In this document: piece after piece, positions 8,799-17,785 of the stretch | Position numbering within the stretch: the first letter of the stretch is position 1 | Layout: each line of letters starts with the position of its first letter | Source: CAZDQL01 sp964507325 | GTDB taxonomy: Bacteria > Planctomycetota > UBA1135 > GCA-002686595 | DNA: 64,000 nt | NCBI GenBank assembly: GCA_964507325.1 | Contig: CAZDQL010000005.1 | Location: forward strand, 55,013-119,012 | Direction: 5' to 3' | Translations under genes and position numbers: made by a program | Notes under the pieces: model-generated | Database searches by the model: none | Seen by the model: the letters and a program-made list of their open reading frames with translations, nothing else | What the model was told of the DNA's origin: nothing

Positions 8799-10643
8799 GT
8801 GATACGAGTCCTGTTCGTCCTGGCAACGCTGTCGATGGCGGGGTGTGCGGTGGGCCCCACAGGCACCGCGGGAGGCGGGGACCTCGAAGTGCGCGGTCGG
8901 ATCGTCGACGACACCGGCGCTCCCCGTCCCGGGTGCTGCATCCTCTGCGCGCCGCACCAGTCAGAGTTCATCGGCTGGCCCCAGGCGGACTACTCCATGG
9001 GGGTCCGTGATGGTGAGGTCGAGGGCGCCGCGTTCAGGGTCGAAGCGCTCGACGCCGGCTCCTGGGCGGTGTGGGCGGAGGATGGAGCGCGGCGCTCCGA
9101 CCCGGTGGTCTTCGAGCTGCCCGGAGAGGTGGAGGAGCTGACCCTGGTGCTGCCGCGGGACACGACGGTGCGCGGGCGGGTGCTCAGCACCGACGGCCGT
9201 CCGCTCGCCGGGCGGAGGGTTCGGCGAGTCGAGTCGAAGGACCGCGTGCACCGCTACGACTACGACTACAGGTGGTCCGAGACGACCGACGAGGGCCGCT
9301 TCGAGCTGCAGGTGCCCAGCACCGAGACCGCGCTCCTGGAGTGCGGGCGCGCGAGCGTACGGGTCGAGCCGGTCCCAGGGGGCGTGATCGAAGGGGTCGA
9401 ACTGCGCCTCGAGGACCCATCGCCGCGGGCGGTCCTCGAGGTGCGCGTGAAGGCCCCCCCCTTCGTCTGGTTGGAAGGGCACCGCCTCGGACTCGGGCGG
9501 CCCGCGAAGACCCTCGAGGAGCACCACTTCGAGTACCACCTGCCGGCGGGCTTGCACCGACTGAAATCCATGCATCCGGATCACGAGCAGGAGCTGGCTG
9601 TGGTCCTAGAGGCCGGCGAGCACCGGGAAGTGCTGTTCGACCTAGTGACGCAACCCCCGACCGAGGTTCACGGCCGTATCACAGGGGGTACCCTGCCCGT
9701 CTTCGGGCATCCGCGCAGTCCCTTCGTGCTCGACGAGTACGGCGTGCGGACTCGAGTCGAGATCGAGGGGGAGGACCGCTACCGGGTAAGGCTGGGCCCG
9801 GGCACCTACACCTTCCTGGGGACCATGTTGGGATTCGCAGTTCCGGAGGGCGTGGAGGAGATCGAATTCGACGCGGACCTCTCCTGGCCCCGCTTCGAGG
9901 TGGTGATGAACGTTGTCGGCGCCCACGGTGACGAACCGATCCACGCCGGGCCGATCGACACCGAAGGTCTCCTGGAGTCGCGGGCCACGCGCTTCGTGCT
10001 GCCCGGGCGATTCCCCGGTCGACAGACCCTCATGGCGTTTCAGGAGGGTCGCATCGGCTGCGCGCTGGTCGACGTGGACGGCCCCGACTGCGAAGTTGAG
10101 ATCACGTTGGGGGAGCCGGCCTCGCTCTGGGTCGAAGTCTCCCGTCCGGATGGACGACGCGCGAGGTTCCCCCGGGCGAGCTTCTTCGCCGCTAGTGGCC
10201 GCCAGGTCTACCCCCACGAGTGGGACATCTGCCGCGCCGGTGGTCGGATTCTGGAACCCTGGTTCTGGCCGGGTCGCTTCACCGTCGAGGTCTTCGACGG
10301 CGCTTTCGCCGGTTCCGTCGAGGTCGATCTCCTGCCGGGGCGTGAGACCCTGGCCCAAGTCCAGCTCGAGCCCGCGGCACGCCTCTACGTCGTCGTCCTC
10401 GGGCCCGACGGGGTGCCCCTGGCCTGCAATCTGAGGATCATCGCCCCGTCGGGAGGACGGCTGCACGTTCCATTGCTCGAGCGGATGCGAGGGCCCCCTT
10501 CTTCGATGGGACGGACCTGGTGGCCACTCGTGCCCGGCGAGTACCGGATCAGGGCTTTCCATCCCCTCCACGGCGAGGTCGAGCGCACGATCCACCTCGC
10601 CCCCGGCGACGACCGGAGCTTGACCCTCCCCATCACCGACTGA
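8799..10643 (+). CDS. Lipoprotein with repeated carboxypeptidase-regulatory-like (Ig-fold) domains
   Basis: A 614-residue protein. The start is the GTG at 8799, preceded by a GAGGAGG Shine-Dalgarno, and gives a short signal with lipobox LSMAGC. The body holds several CarboxypepD_reg-like beta-sandwich units: LEVRGRIVDDTGAPRPGCC, TTVRGRVLSTDGRPLAGRRV with EGRFELQVPSTE, and PTEVHGRITGG further on. Such units are common in exported planctomycete proteins and act as stalk or binding modules. No catalytic motif was found. The protein is probably displayed on the envelope. It shares a 115-bp divergent promoter region with the WD40 gene and ends 3 bp from the convergent radical-SAM gene. Confidence 0.65.
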   Translation: MIRVLFVLATLSMAGCAVGPTGTAGGGDLEVRGRIVDDTGAPRPGCCILCAPHQSEFIGWPQADYSMGVRDGEVEGAAFRVEALDAGSWAVWAEDGARRSDPVVFELPGEVEELTLVLPRDTTVRGRVLSTDGRPLAGRRVRRVESKDRVHRYDYDYRWSETTDEGRFELQVPSTETALLECGRASVRVEPVPGGVIEGVELRLEDPSPRAVLEVRVKAPPFVWLEGHRLGLGRPAKTLEEHHFEYHLPAGLHRLKSMHPDHEQELAVVLEAGEHREVLFDLVTQPPTEVHGRITGGTLPVFGHPRSPFVLDEYGVRTRVEIEGEDRYRVRLGPGTYTFLGTMLGFAVPEGVEEIEFDADLSWPRFEVVMNVVGAHGDEPIHAGPIDTEGLLESRATRFVLPGRFPGRQTLMAFQEGRIGCALVDVDGPDCEVEITLGEPASLWVEVSRPDGRRARFPRASFFAASGRQVYPHEWDICRAGGRILEPWFWPGRFTVEVFDGAFAGSVEVDLLPGRETLAQVQLEPAARLYVVVLGPDGVPLACNLRIIAPSGGRLHVPLLERMRGPPSSMGRTWWPLVPGEYRIRAFHPLHGEVERTIHLAPGDDRSLTLPITD

Positions 10644-10646
10644 CCG

Positions 10647-12188
10647 TCAGTCCATGTGGGCCTGGACCCGCTCGTCCCCCATCTGCAGGCGGGTCGCCAG
10701 CTTGTGCACGACCTTGGCCCCCACCAAGGACAACACCCGCACCGCGCCCTTCGAGACCACCCGCGAGGTGAAATCCACCAGGGGCCAGGTGCGGATTCCG
10801 CGCACGCCCTGGGCGCGGTTGTAGAGGCCGTTCTGCTCCGTCACCAGCCACTCCGAGTAGAGCATGTAGATCCAGAGCAGGGGCAACTGCAGGAGCTTCG
10901 AGCCCAGGGTCTTGCGCGCCAGCGGCATCAGCTTGGGGTGGCGCACCAGGATCGGGAACCACTTGTGCAGGTTCTCGACCGCCACCTTGTCGTCGAGCTG
11001 GATCGTCGCCTCGCGGTTGAACTGGGTGGGAAAGTCGTCGTACTCCGACACCGCGATCCCCAGGTCGCGGGTGATGTCGTTCAGCTCGAACTCGGGGTAG
11101 GGCTGCACGATCGAGCACAGGGGATGGTCGACGTTGCACTCCACGTTGAGCTTGATCGTCTCGATGTCGTCCTCGACGCTGCCCCCGGGGCCGCCGAGCA
11201 TGTTCAGGGATCCCAGTCGAATGCCGTGCTTCTTGATCCAGCCCGCGGCGTCCACCAGCTGCTGGCGCTCGGTGTTCTTGCGGTAGATCGTGTTGCGCAC
11301 GTAGTCGTTGGCGGACTCGAAGGCGATGCGGGCGTAGATGCAGCCGGCGTACTTGAGCTGGGCGATGTGCTCCTCCTTCGTCATGTTCGCCATCAAGATG
11401 GTGTCGAAGGGCAGTCCCACCTCCTCGGGCCAGCGCTCGCAGAACTCCGCCAGCCAGTCCCCCTTGATGTTGAAGATGTCGTCCAGGAAGTGGACGAAGT
11501 TCAGGGGGTAGCGCTCCCGCAACCACTGCACCTCGGCGATGACGTGGTCGACGGAGCGCTTGCGCACGTATTCGCTGTTGCGCGCGTTGTAGACCTTCTT
11601 CTTCCAGGCGTGGTGGAAGCAGAAGGAGCACTGCATCGGGCACCCGCGCTGGGTCAGCACCACCTTGCGCGGGCTGTCGCGGTAGATCGACTGGGCGTCG
11701 TAGATCAGATCCCGATCGGCGAACCCCAGGGAGTCCAGGTCCTTGACCAGCGGCCGCAGCGGGTTCTTGTGCAGCGTGCCCTCCTCGTCGGCCCAGCACA
11801 GGTTGTCGATGCCGCGCCAGTCCTCCCCCGCCTCGAGGGCGTTCAGGAGCTCGAGGAAGGCGTGCTCCCCCTCACCGATGCACAGGGCGTCGATGTTGGG
11901 GTCCTTCACGCAGTCGGGCAGGAAGGTCACGTGCGGTCCGCCCAGGATCGAGAAGAAGTCGAACTTCGCCTTGAGCAGCTTGTTCAGGTCGAAGATCGGC
12001 CGGTGGTTGCCGGTCATCACCGACCAGGTCACCACGTCGGGCTCGTACTCGCGGATCTTCGAGAGCCACTTCGTGTCCGGCAGGCAGATGGCGCGCATCT
12101 CGTGGCCGGCGTCCTTGACGATGCGACTCAGGTGCATCGGACCGAGCATCTCTTGAGGCAGGGTCCGGGTGATGTGAAGGACTTTCAC
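10647..12188 (-). CDS. B12-binding radical SAM enzyme
   Basis: A 513-residue protein with the two-domain layout of cobalamin-dependent radical SAM enzymes (BchE/HpnP/methyltransferase superfamily). The N-terminal B12-binding Rossmann domain is at about residues 1-150 (VVTWSVMTGN, FSILGGPHVTFLPD, CIGEGEHAFLELL). The radical SAM barrel follows with the 4Fe-4S cluster motif in RGCPMQCSFCFHHAW (C-x3-C-x2-C) and a SAM-binding stretch in LNMLGGPGGSVEDD. The C-terminal ~120 residues are an unknown extension. The reaction may be a methylation or a ring rearrangement; the substrate is unknown. The GTG at 12188 is chosen because it starts the first beta-strand (MKVLHITRTLPQ). Confidence 0.8.
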   Translation of the reverse strand: MKVLHITRTLPQEMLGPMHLSRIVKDAGHEMRAICLPDTKWLSKIREYEPDVVTWSVMTGNHRPIFDLNKLLKAKFDFFSILGGPHVTFLPDCVKDPNIDALCIGEGEHAFLELLNALEAGEDWRGIDNLCWADEEGTLHKNPLRPLVKDLDSLGFADRDLIYDAQSIYRDSPRKVVLTQRGCPMQCSFCFHHAWKKKVYNARNSEYVRKRSVDHVIAEVQWLRERYPLNFVHFLDDIFNIKGDWLAEFCERWPEEVGLPFDTILMANMTKEEHIAQLKYAGCIYARIAFESANDYVRNTIYRKNTERQQLVDAAGWIKKHGIRLGSLNMLGGPGGSVEDDIETIKLNVECNVDHPLCSIVQPYPEFELNDITRDLGIAVSEYDDFPTQFNREATIQLDDKVAVENLHKWFPILVRHPKLMPLARKTLGSKLLQLPLLWIYMLYSEWLVTEQNGLYNRAQGVRGIRTWPLVDFTSRVVSKGAVRVLSLVGAKVVHKLATRLQMGDERVQAHMD

Positions 12189-12305
12189 GCGGGGAAGGAG
12201 GGGCGGGAGGAAGAGGAACGACGCCCTACAGATCGGAAGGAAGAGGGCGGCATTTGAATCGGGATCCTCACTCTATCCCGCAACTTCTCGAGAGGACTCC
12301 GGGGC

Positions 12306-12333
12306 AAAAAAAAAAGCCCCTGCAAACCCGCAG
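12306..12333 (-). terminator. Rho-independent terminator after mnmG
   Basis: Read on the minus strand just past the mnmG stop, CTGC and GCAG (12320-12323, 12330-12333) pair around GGGTTT, followed by GGGGC and ten consecutive T. The T-run is also flanked by GGGGC/GCCCC. This is the longest homopolymer T-tract in the window. Confidence 0.6.
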
Positions 12334-12346
12334 TCCGGCTCCGCGG

Positions 12347-14266
12347 CTACCCCCCCCCTCGCCGCCAGCGCTCGACGTGCACCGCCAGGAGGGCCACGTC
12401 GGGGGGGCGCACCCCCGCGATGCGCCCCGCCGCCCCCAGGGTGCGGGGGCGCAGGGTGACGAGGGCCTCGCGCGCCTCCTCCGCCAGGCCGGCCAGCCCC
12501 GCGTACTCGAAGTCGGGGGGGATCTCGGTCGCCTCCAGGCGCGCCATGCGGGCGACCGTCTCCTCCTGGCGCGCGATGTAGCCGGCGTACTTCACGTCGA
12601 TCTCCACCGCCTCGCGCACCTCCTCGTCGAGGGCGAGGGCCGCGAGGGCGGGGAAGCGCTCCTCGAGCTCACCCAGACTCGTCTCGGGACGCCGCAGGAC
12701 CTGGGCCAGGGTGCGACCCGGCTCCGCGTAGCTCTCCTCCAGGAGCTCGCGCGCCGCCCCGATCGCCTCCAGCTTGCGCTCCAGGCGCTCGACGGCCCAC
12801 GGCGGGACCAAGCCGATCTCCGCCCCGCGGGCGGTCAGGCGCCGGTCGGCGTTGTCGCTGCGCAGCAGCAGGCGGTACTCGGCGCGGGAGGTGAACATGC
12901 GGTAGGGCTCGCTGGGATTGGTGACGATCAGGTCGTCGACCATCACCCCCAGGTACGCCTCGTGACGCCCCAGGACGAAGGGGGCGCGCCCCTGCACCCA
13001 GAGCGCCGCGTTGGCTCCCGCCAGGAGCCCCTGGCCGGCGGCCTCCTCGTAGCCGGAGGTGCCGTTGATCTGGCCCGCCAGGAAGAGCCCCCCCACCCCG
13101 CGTAGCGCCAGGGTGTCGGCGAGCTGGCTCGGCTGCACGAAGTCGTACTCCACCGCGTAGCCGTGGCGCGCGAAGCGCGCGCGTGCGAGCCCCGGGAGGG
13201 TGCGCACGAAGGCCTCCTGCACCTCCCCCGGCAGCGAGGAGGAGATCCCGTTCAGGTAGACCACGTCGCTCTCGAGCCCCTCCGGCTCGAGGATCACCTG
13301 GTGGCGATCCCGGTCGGGGAAGCGCGTCACCTTGTCCTCCAGGGAGGGGCAGTAGCGCGGGCCGGTACCCCGGATGCGACCGGCGTACATCGGCGAGCGG
13401 TGCAGGCTCTCGGCCACCAGGGCGTGGGTGCGCGGGTGGGTCCAGGTGACGTGGCAGGCGATCTGCGGCAGGGAGGGGAAGGTCTCGCGGTCGGTGGCGT
13501 GGGAGAAGGGGCGCGGAGAGGGATCCCCGACCAGCTCGTCGAGGCACTCGAAGTCGATCGAGTCCGCGTACACGCGCGGGGGAGTGCCCGTCTTGAGGCG
13601 CCCCATGGCGAGACCCAGGCGGGCGAGGTCGGCGGCCAAACCTTGCGCGGAGGGCTCTCCCGCCCTGCCCCCCGGCTGGCTCGTCTCCCCCGTGTGCAGG
13701 ACGGCCCCCAGGAAGGTGCCGGTGGCGAGCACCACGGCCGCGGCGGACAGCTCCCGTCCGTCCGCCAGACGCACGCCCCTCACCCAGGGAACGCTCCCCT
13801 CGCCCTCGCGGAGCAGGAGGGCGGCGACCTCCCCCTCCACCAACTCCACCCCGGACGCCCGCGCCAGGTGCTCGCTGACGGTGCGGCGGTAGAGGTGGCG
13901 GTCCGACTGGCAGCGGGGTGCGCGCACCGCCGCCCCCTTGCCGGTGTTCAGGGTCCGGAACTGGATGCCGGTCGCGTCCGCCGCCCAGCCCATCAGGCCC
14001 CCGAGGGCATCCACCTCGCGCACGAGCTGCCCCTTTCCGAGACCGCCGATGGCGGGATTGCAGCTCATCTCCCCCAGCTTCTCCCGGTCGAAGGTGACGA
14101 GAGCCGCCCGCGCCCCGATTCGCGCAGCAGACAGGGCGGCCTCGACGCCGGCGTGCCCCCCACCGACGACCACCAGGTCGAAATCGGGACTGGGCCAGGC
14201 GGCGGGAGGGGCGGGATGGGGGTGTCGAGGGCGGGGCACGGCGCTTTCGGCGGCGCACCATTTCAC
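12347..14266 (-). CDS. mnmG: tRNA uridine-5-carboxymethylaminomethyl modification enzyme MnmG
   Basis: With MnmE it forms the cmnm5 group at the wobble uridine of several tRNAs. The FAD-binding site is at the N-terminus (DLVVVGGGHAGVEAALSAAR). Family signatures follow: MSCNPAIGGLGKGQLVREVD, TGTFLGAVLHTGE, GPRYCPSLEDKVTRFPDRDR, and RAEYRLLLRSDNADRRLT. The full MnmG length is about 620-640 residues, and 639 are present. The start codon is uncertain: the GTG at 14266 gives a 25-residue Pro-rich leader before the Rossmann strand, and a GTG about ten codons downstream is possible. No mnmE or rsmG lies nearby in the window. Confidence 0.93.
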   Translation of the reverse strand: MKWCAAESAVPRPRHPHPAPPAAWPSPDFDLVVVGGGHAGVEAALSAARIGARAALVTFDREKLGEMSCNPAIGGLGKGQLVREVDALGGLMGWAADATGIQFRTLNTGKGAAVRAPRCQSDRHLYRRTVSEHLARASGVELVEGEVAALLLREGEGSVPWVRGVRLADGRELSAAAVVLATGTFLGAVLHTGETSQPGGRAGEPSAQGLAADLARLGLAMGRLKTGTPPRVYADSIDFECLDELVGDPSPRPFSHATDRETFPSLPQIACHVTWTHPRTHALVAESLHRSPMYAGRIRGTGPRYCPSLEDKVTRFPDRDRHQVILEPEGLESDVVYLNGISSSLPGEVQEAFVRTLPGLARARFARHGYAVEYDFVQPSQLADTLALRGVGGLFLAGQINGTSGYEEAAGQGLLAGANAALWVQGRAPFVLGRHEAYLGVMVDDLIVTNPSEPYRMFTSRAEYRLLLRSDNADRRLTARGAEIGLVPPWAVERLERKLEAIGAARELLEESYAEPGRTLAQVLRRPETSLGELEERFPALAALALDEEVREAVEIDVKYAGYIARQEETVARMARLEATEIPPDFEYAGLAGLAEEAREALVTLRPRTLGAAGRIAGVRPPDVALLAVHVERWRRGGG

Positions 14267-14352
14267 AGGGTTCTTGCCCCCGCGTCAGCGCGCGCTGCGG
14301 ATTTCGACGAGGCTCTCAACCGCGTGGTCGGCGGGAGCCGACGCAAGTGGCG

Positions 14353-14550
14353 ATGTACTCCTGGGTGTTCCGCAATCGAGCCCGGCTGAGGTGGATCTAC
14401 GGGCCGGCTCCCAGCGCGTCGACGCCGCCGGAGGCAGACGCTCCCCTCCCCGACGAATCCCAGGAGGCCCCCGCACCCCAGGGGGCGGGAGAGGTCCAGC
14501 GCCGAGCGCGCTACGTGCTCCTCAAGCCGATGCCCCGGCGCACGGGGTGA
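14353..14550 (+). CDS. Small hypothetical protein
   Basis: A 65-residue protein. It begins MYSWVFRNRARLRWIYGPAP, has an acidic Pro/Ala/Glu-rich middle and a basic C-terminus (YVLLKPMPRRTG). The amphipathic aromatic N-terminus is protein-like and is not explained by a gene on the other strand. It occupies most of the 349-bp gap between mnmG and the HEAT/TPR gene. There is no clear Shine-Dalgarno or recognised family, so it may be a chance frame. Confidence 0.35.
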   Translation: MYSWVFRNRARLRWIYGPAPSASTPPEADAPLPDESQEAPAPQGAGEVQRRARYVLLKPMPRRTG

Positions 14551-14615
14551 CCCGGCCGCTTTTCCAGGAGACCGGGGCAGCGTAGGGTGGTAGGGCTCCT
14601 GAGACCCGCAGCCCC

Positions 14616-15929
14616 ATGTCCAGCGCCCGCGCCACCTCCCTGATCGCCCTCCTCGCCCTCTTGGCCCCGGCCGCGGGTGCGGTGGACGATACGCCCCGCG
14701 AGAGCCTGGAGAAGTTCCTGCGCCGGGCCCGCGCCGCCCGGGAGGCGCTGCGACAAGACCTGGAGATGGAGGTGCAGGCGCTCATCGACGAGCTGGAGGC
14801 GCTCGGCCGGCGCACCAAGAACACGCGGGAGAGGGAGGCTGAGCGGCGGCGCAAGGCCCTGATCGCCTTGGGCAGCGAAGCGGCGCCGCTGCTCCTGGGC
14901 GCCCTCGACCCGGGCCCCAAGGGGAACTCGGCCGCGGCCTTCCGCGCCCGACAGGTGGTCGAGGTGCTGCGCGCCCTGCCCACCCCCGCGGTCACCGACC
15001 GTCTGATCGAGTTGACCGGCGAGGGCTCGATCGAGGGACGCATGAACGCCCTGAAGGTGCTGGAGACCTGCGCCGAACCGGAGCGCGCCGAACCGGCGAT
15101 CTGCGACCTGTACCCGCTGACGACCGGCCGCTTGCGCCTGGGGGTCCTCTCCACCGTGGCGCGCTTGGGCGGCCCCCGGTCGCGCCAGATCCTGGCCCAG
15201 GCGCTGCAGGACCCGGACGACGACCTGGTCCAGATGGCGATCCGCGCCCTGGGGGAGGTGCACACCGAGGGGGTCGCAGGGGAGGTCCTGGAGCTCGTGC
15301 GTTCGCTGCGCGCCCAGAAGTACATCGCCGCCCTGATCGGCTTCTACGGGGATCAACGCGAGCTACTGGAGGATCAGGAGCACCTGCAGGCCCTGGTCGA
15401 GCTGGCAGGACGCTCCCGGACCCCCCGTGCCGACGGCGTCGCCCTGATCGAAGCCCTGACCGAGCTGGAGGTCGAACCCCGCTCGGCGACCCGCAAGGCG
15501 ATGAAGGTCCTGGTCGAGCACCCCAACCTCTCGCTACGCGAAGCGGCGCTGGTGCTCTTGGCCCGCGCGGGGGACAAGGGGGCGCGGCGCGACCTGATGC
15601 GGCGCTACAACGACACGGTCGCGGCCCAGCGCGCCTACCACCAGGCGTACAGCGAGCGCGGCGACGTGTACTACCGCATCGGGGAGTACACCAACGCCAT
15701 CCGGGACTTCAAGGACGCGATCGAGCTGCAGCGCACCCGCACCAAGGAGGCGGAGCCGTACGTCGGCCTGGCGCGCTGCTACGCGCGCACGGGGAAGTTC
15801 AAGGAGGCCAAGAAGTACATCGACAGCGCGCCGCTCTCGGTCACCAGCATCCAGAAGCTGGCGGAGGATCCCGCCTTCGCCGAGATGCTGGAGTCAAAGT
15901 ACCGCTCGGCCTTCATGCTGGAGGAGTGA
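14616..15929 (+). CDS. Exported HEAT-repeat protein with C-terminal TPR
   Basis: A 437-residue protein. The signal peptide (SLIALLALLAPAAGAVDD) is followed by a helical coiled segment (residues 25-75), then HEAT-like helical pairs (KALIALGSEAAPLLLGAL, LRLGVLSTVARLGGPRSRQI, DLVQMAIRALGEVHTEGV), and a TPR pair near residues 340-410 (RGDVYYRIGEYTNAIRDFKD, VGLARCYARTGKFKEAKKYI). It is a likely periplasmic scaffold of unknown partner. TAGGGT and TAGGGC lie in the 35 nt before the ATG. The stop overlaps the GTG of the deacetylase gene (GTGA), so the two are translationally coupled. Confidence 0.75.
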   Translation: MSSARATSLIALLALLAPAAGAVDDTPRESLEKFLRRARAAREALRQDLEMEVQALIDELEALGRRTKNTREREAERRRKALIALGSEAAPLLLGALDPGPKGNSAAAFRARQVVEVLRALPTPAVTDRLIELTGEGSIEGRMNALKVLETCAEPERAEPAICDLYPLTTGRLRLGVLSTVARLGGPRSRQILAQALQDPDDDLVQMAIRALGEVHTEGVAGEVLELVRSLRAQKYIAALIGFYGDQRELLEDQEHLQALVELAGRSRTPRADGVALIEALTELEVEPRSATRKAMKVLVEHPNLSLREAALVLLARAGDKGARRDLMRRYNDTVAAQRAYHQAYSERGDVYYRIGEYTNAIRDFKDAIELQRTRTKEAEPYVGLARCYARTGKFKEAKKYIDSAPLSVTSIQKLAEDPAFAEMLESKYRSAFMLEE

Positions 15930-16912
15930 GCTTGTCCCCGGAGGAGGCCGGGGGGGCCCAGCCCGGAGGACGGTCCGGAAGCGGGTGGGTGACGAGCCCT
16001 CTCTGTGCGCGGCACGACACCGGTCCCGGTCACCCCGAACGGGCGGAGCGCTTGGCCGCGATCACCACGCGCCTGGAAGCCTCCGGCCTGGCCGCCGAGC
16101 TCGAGGCGGAGGACGCCCCTAGGGCTCCCCGCGAGGCCCTCTGTCGGGTGCACCTCCCCGACTACGTCGACCGCGTCGAGGCCCGCATTCGCGCCGGCGC
16201 CCGCAGCGTCGACTCCACCGACGTGAACGTCGGCCCCGATTCGATGCAGGCCGCCCTGGTGGCGGCCGGGGCGGGACTCCTGGCGGTGGACCGGGTGGCC
16301 ACCGGGGAGTGGCAGAGCGCCCTGTGCAGCGTGCGCCCCCCCGGGCACCACGCCGAGCGCTCCTTCGCCATGGGCTTCTGCCTCTTCAACAACGCGGTCG
16401 TCGCGGCGCGCCACGCCCAGGAGCGGCACGACCTGCAGCGCGTGGCGATCCTCGACTGGGACGTCCACCACGGCAACGGCAGCCAGCACCTGACCGAGGA
16501 GGATCCCTCGATCCTCTACGCGAGCCTGCACCAGTTCCCCCACTACCCGGGTACCGGCGCAACCGACGAGCGCGGCCGCGGTCCCGGGGAGGGGAGCGTG
16601 GTCAACTGCCCCCAAGCGGCGGGCTCCGGGGAGGTCGAGTGGCTCGGCGCCTACGAGGAGCGGATCCTGCCCGCCATCGAGACCTTCGCGCCGCACCTGA
16701 TCCTGGTCTCCGCCGGCTTCGACGCCCACCGGCTGGATCCCCTCTCCGACACGCGGCTCGAGGCCCAGAGCTACGCCGCCCTGACCCGCGGGCTGCTCGA
16801 CGTCGCGCGGCGCTCGGGGGCGGGGGTCGTCTCCCTGCTGGAGGGGGGCTACAGCCTCGAGGGGCTCGCCTCCTCGGTGGAGGCGCACGTCGCCGCGCTG
16901 CTGGGGTCGTAG
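15926..16912 (+). CDS. Histone-deacetylase superfamily hydrolase (class II-like)
   Basis: A 328-residue Zn-dependent deacetylase or amidohydrolase of the HDAC/acetylpolyamine amidohydrolase/AcuC superfamily. The His-His dyad is in SVRPPGHHAERS, Zn ligands are D and H in ILDWDVHHGNGSQH and D in SAGFDAHRLDP, and the catalytic glycine-rich end is LLEGGYSLEGL. Bacterial members deacetylate acetylated lysine or polyamines in the cytoplasm. The start is the GTG at 15926 overlapping the upstream stop; the catalytic domain begins only near residue 22, so a downstream start is possible. All key residues are present, and activity is expected. Confidence 0.88.
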   Translation: MSLSPEEAGGAQPGGRSGSGWVTSPLCARHDTGPGHPERAERLAAITTRLEASGLAAELEAEDAPRAPREALCRVHLPDYVDRVEARIRAGARSVDSTDVNVGPDSMQAALVAAGAGLLAVDRVATGEWQSALCSVRPPGHHAERSFAMGFCLFNNAVVAARHAQERHDLQRVAILDWDVHHGNGSQHLTEEDPSILYASLHQFPHYPGTGATDERGRGPGEGSVVNCPQAAGSGEVEWLGAYEERILPAIETFAPHLILVSAGFDAHRLDPLSDTRLEAQSYAALTRGLLDVARRSGAGVVSLLEGGYSLEGLASSVEAHVAALLGS

Positions 16913-16923
16913 GCCCCATGAGT

Positions 16924-16929
16924 TAGGCT
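16924..16929 (+). promoter_or_regulatory. -10-like TAGGCT box before the radical SAM gene
   Basis: TAGGCT ends 7 nt before the ATG at 16937, so the transcript would start at or next to the start codon. The same hexamer occurs at 54378-54383 before the metallopeptidase gene, there 18 nt from the ATG. Confidence 0.4.
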
Positions 16930-16936
16930 GCGCGCC

Positions 16937-17785
16937 ATGCGCCTCTCCTCCGAGGACCACTCCCGCGACTCGGCCGGCCTGACCTACGTCTACCCCGTGG
17001 TCTCGCGGCGCGCCGGCGGGGTCTCGATCGGCGTCAACCTGAATCCCGACTCGACCTGCAACTGGAGCTGCGCCTACTGCCAGGTGCCGAACCTGAAGCG
17101 CGGTGCGGGCCCGACGATCGACCTGGCGCTCTTCGAGACGGAGCTGGTGGGACTCCTGGACGACCTCGTGCACGGCGATTGGCTGGAGCTCCGGGTGCCC
17201 CCCGAACGACGGCGGCTCGGGGACGTGGCCTTCTCCGGGAACGGAGAGCCCACCACCTCCCGCCAGCTCGAAGCCGCCCTCGAGGTGACGCAGCGGGCGC
17301 TGGAGCGCTTCGAGCTCGCCGGCTCGCTGCCCGTGGTGTTGATCACCAACGGCTCCCAGGTCCACAAGCAGCGGGTGCAGTCAGCCCTCGAGCGCTTGTC
17401 CGGCATGACGGGCGAGGTGTGGTTCAAGCTCGACAGCGGCACCGTCGAGGGTCGCCGGCGGCTGAACGGGGTCGCGCTCCCCACCGAGCGCGTCGAGTCG
17501 AACCTGGTCCGCGCCAGCGAGCTGTGTCCCACCCGCCTGCAGACCCTGCTCCTGGCTTGGGAGGGCGTCGCCCCCACGCAGCGCGAGCAAGAGGCCTGGA
17601 TCGCGCTGGTGCGCCGCGCCCGGGAGCGGGGAGCGCGGATCCGCGACGTGCTCCTCTACGGTCTGGAGCGAGAACCCCTCGGCCCCCTGGCGGAGCGCGT
17701 GTCGAAGCTCCCGGCGAGCTGGCTGGAGGCCTTCGCCCAGCTCATTCGGGCAGAGCTGAACCTCGCAGTGCACGTGCATCCGTAG
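16937..17785 (+). CDS. Radical SAM protein
   Basis: A 282-residue enzyme. The 4Fe-4S motif is STCNWSCAYCQVPNLKRG (C-x3-C-x2-C), followed by SGNGEPTTSRQLEAAL, a GGE-like SAM-binding strand reminiscent of the pyruvate-formate-lyase-activase and wyosine families. ITNGSQV and FKLDSGTVEGRRRLNG resemble the central strands of that group. The substrate is unknown. The gene ends on the opposite strand's SGNH gene: the two coding regions overlap by 44 bp tail to tail (17742-17785). Confidence 0.78.
   Translation: MRLSSEDHSRDSAGLTYVYPVVSRRAGGVSIGVNLNPDSTCNWSCAYCQVPNLKRGAGPTIDLALFETELVGLLDDLVHGDWLELRVPPERRRLGDVAFSGNGEPTTSRQLEAALEVTQRALERFELAGSLPVVLITNGSQVHKQRVQSALERLSGMTGEVWFKLDSGTVEGRRRLNGVALPTERVESNLVRASELCPTRLQTLLLAWEGVAPTQREQEAWIALVRRARERGARIRDVLLYGLEREPLGPLAERVSKLPASWLEAFAQLIRAELNLAVHVHP

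Noticed and set aside
12301..12320. GGGGC-A10-GCCCC as a recombination or origin site
   Set aside because: It lies directly after mnmG on the transcribed strand with a hairpin next to a T-run, so a terminator explains it.
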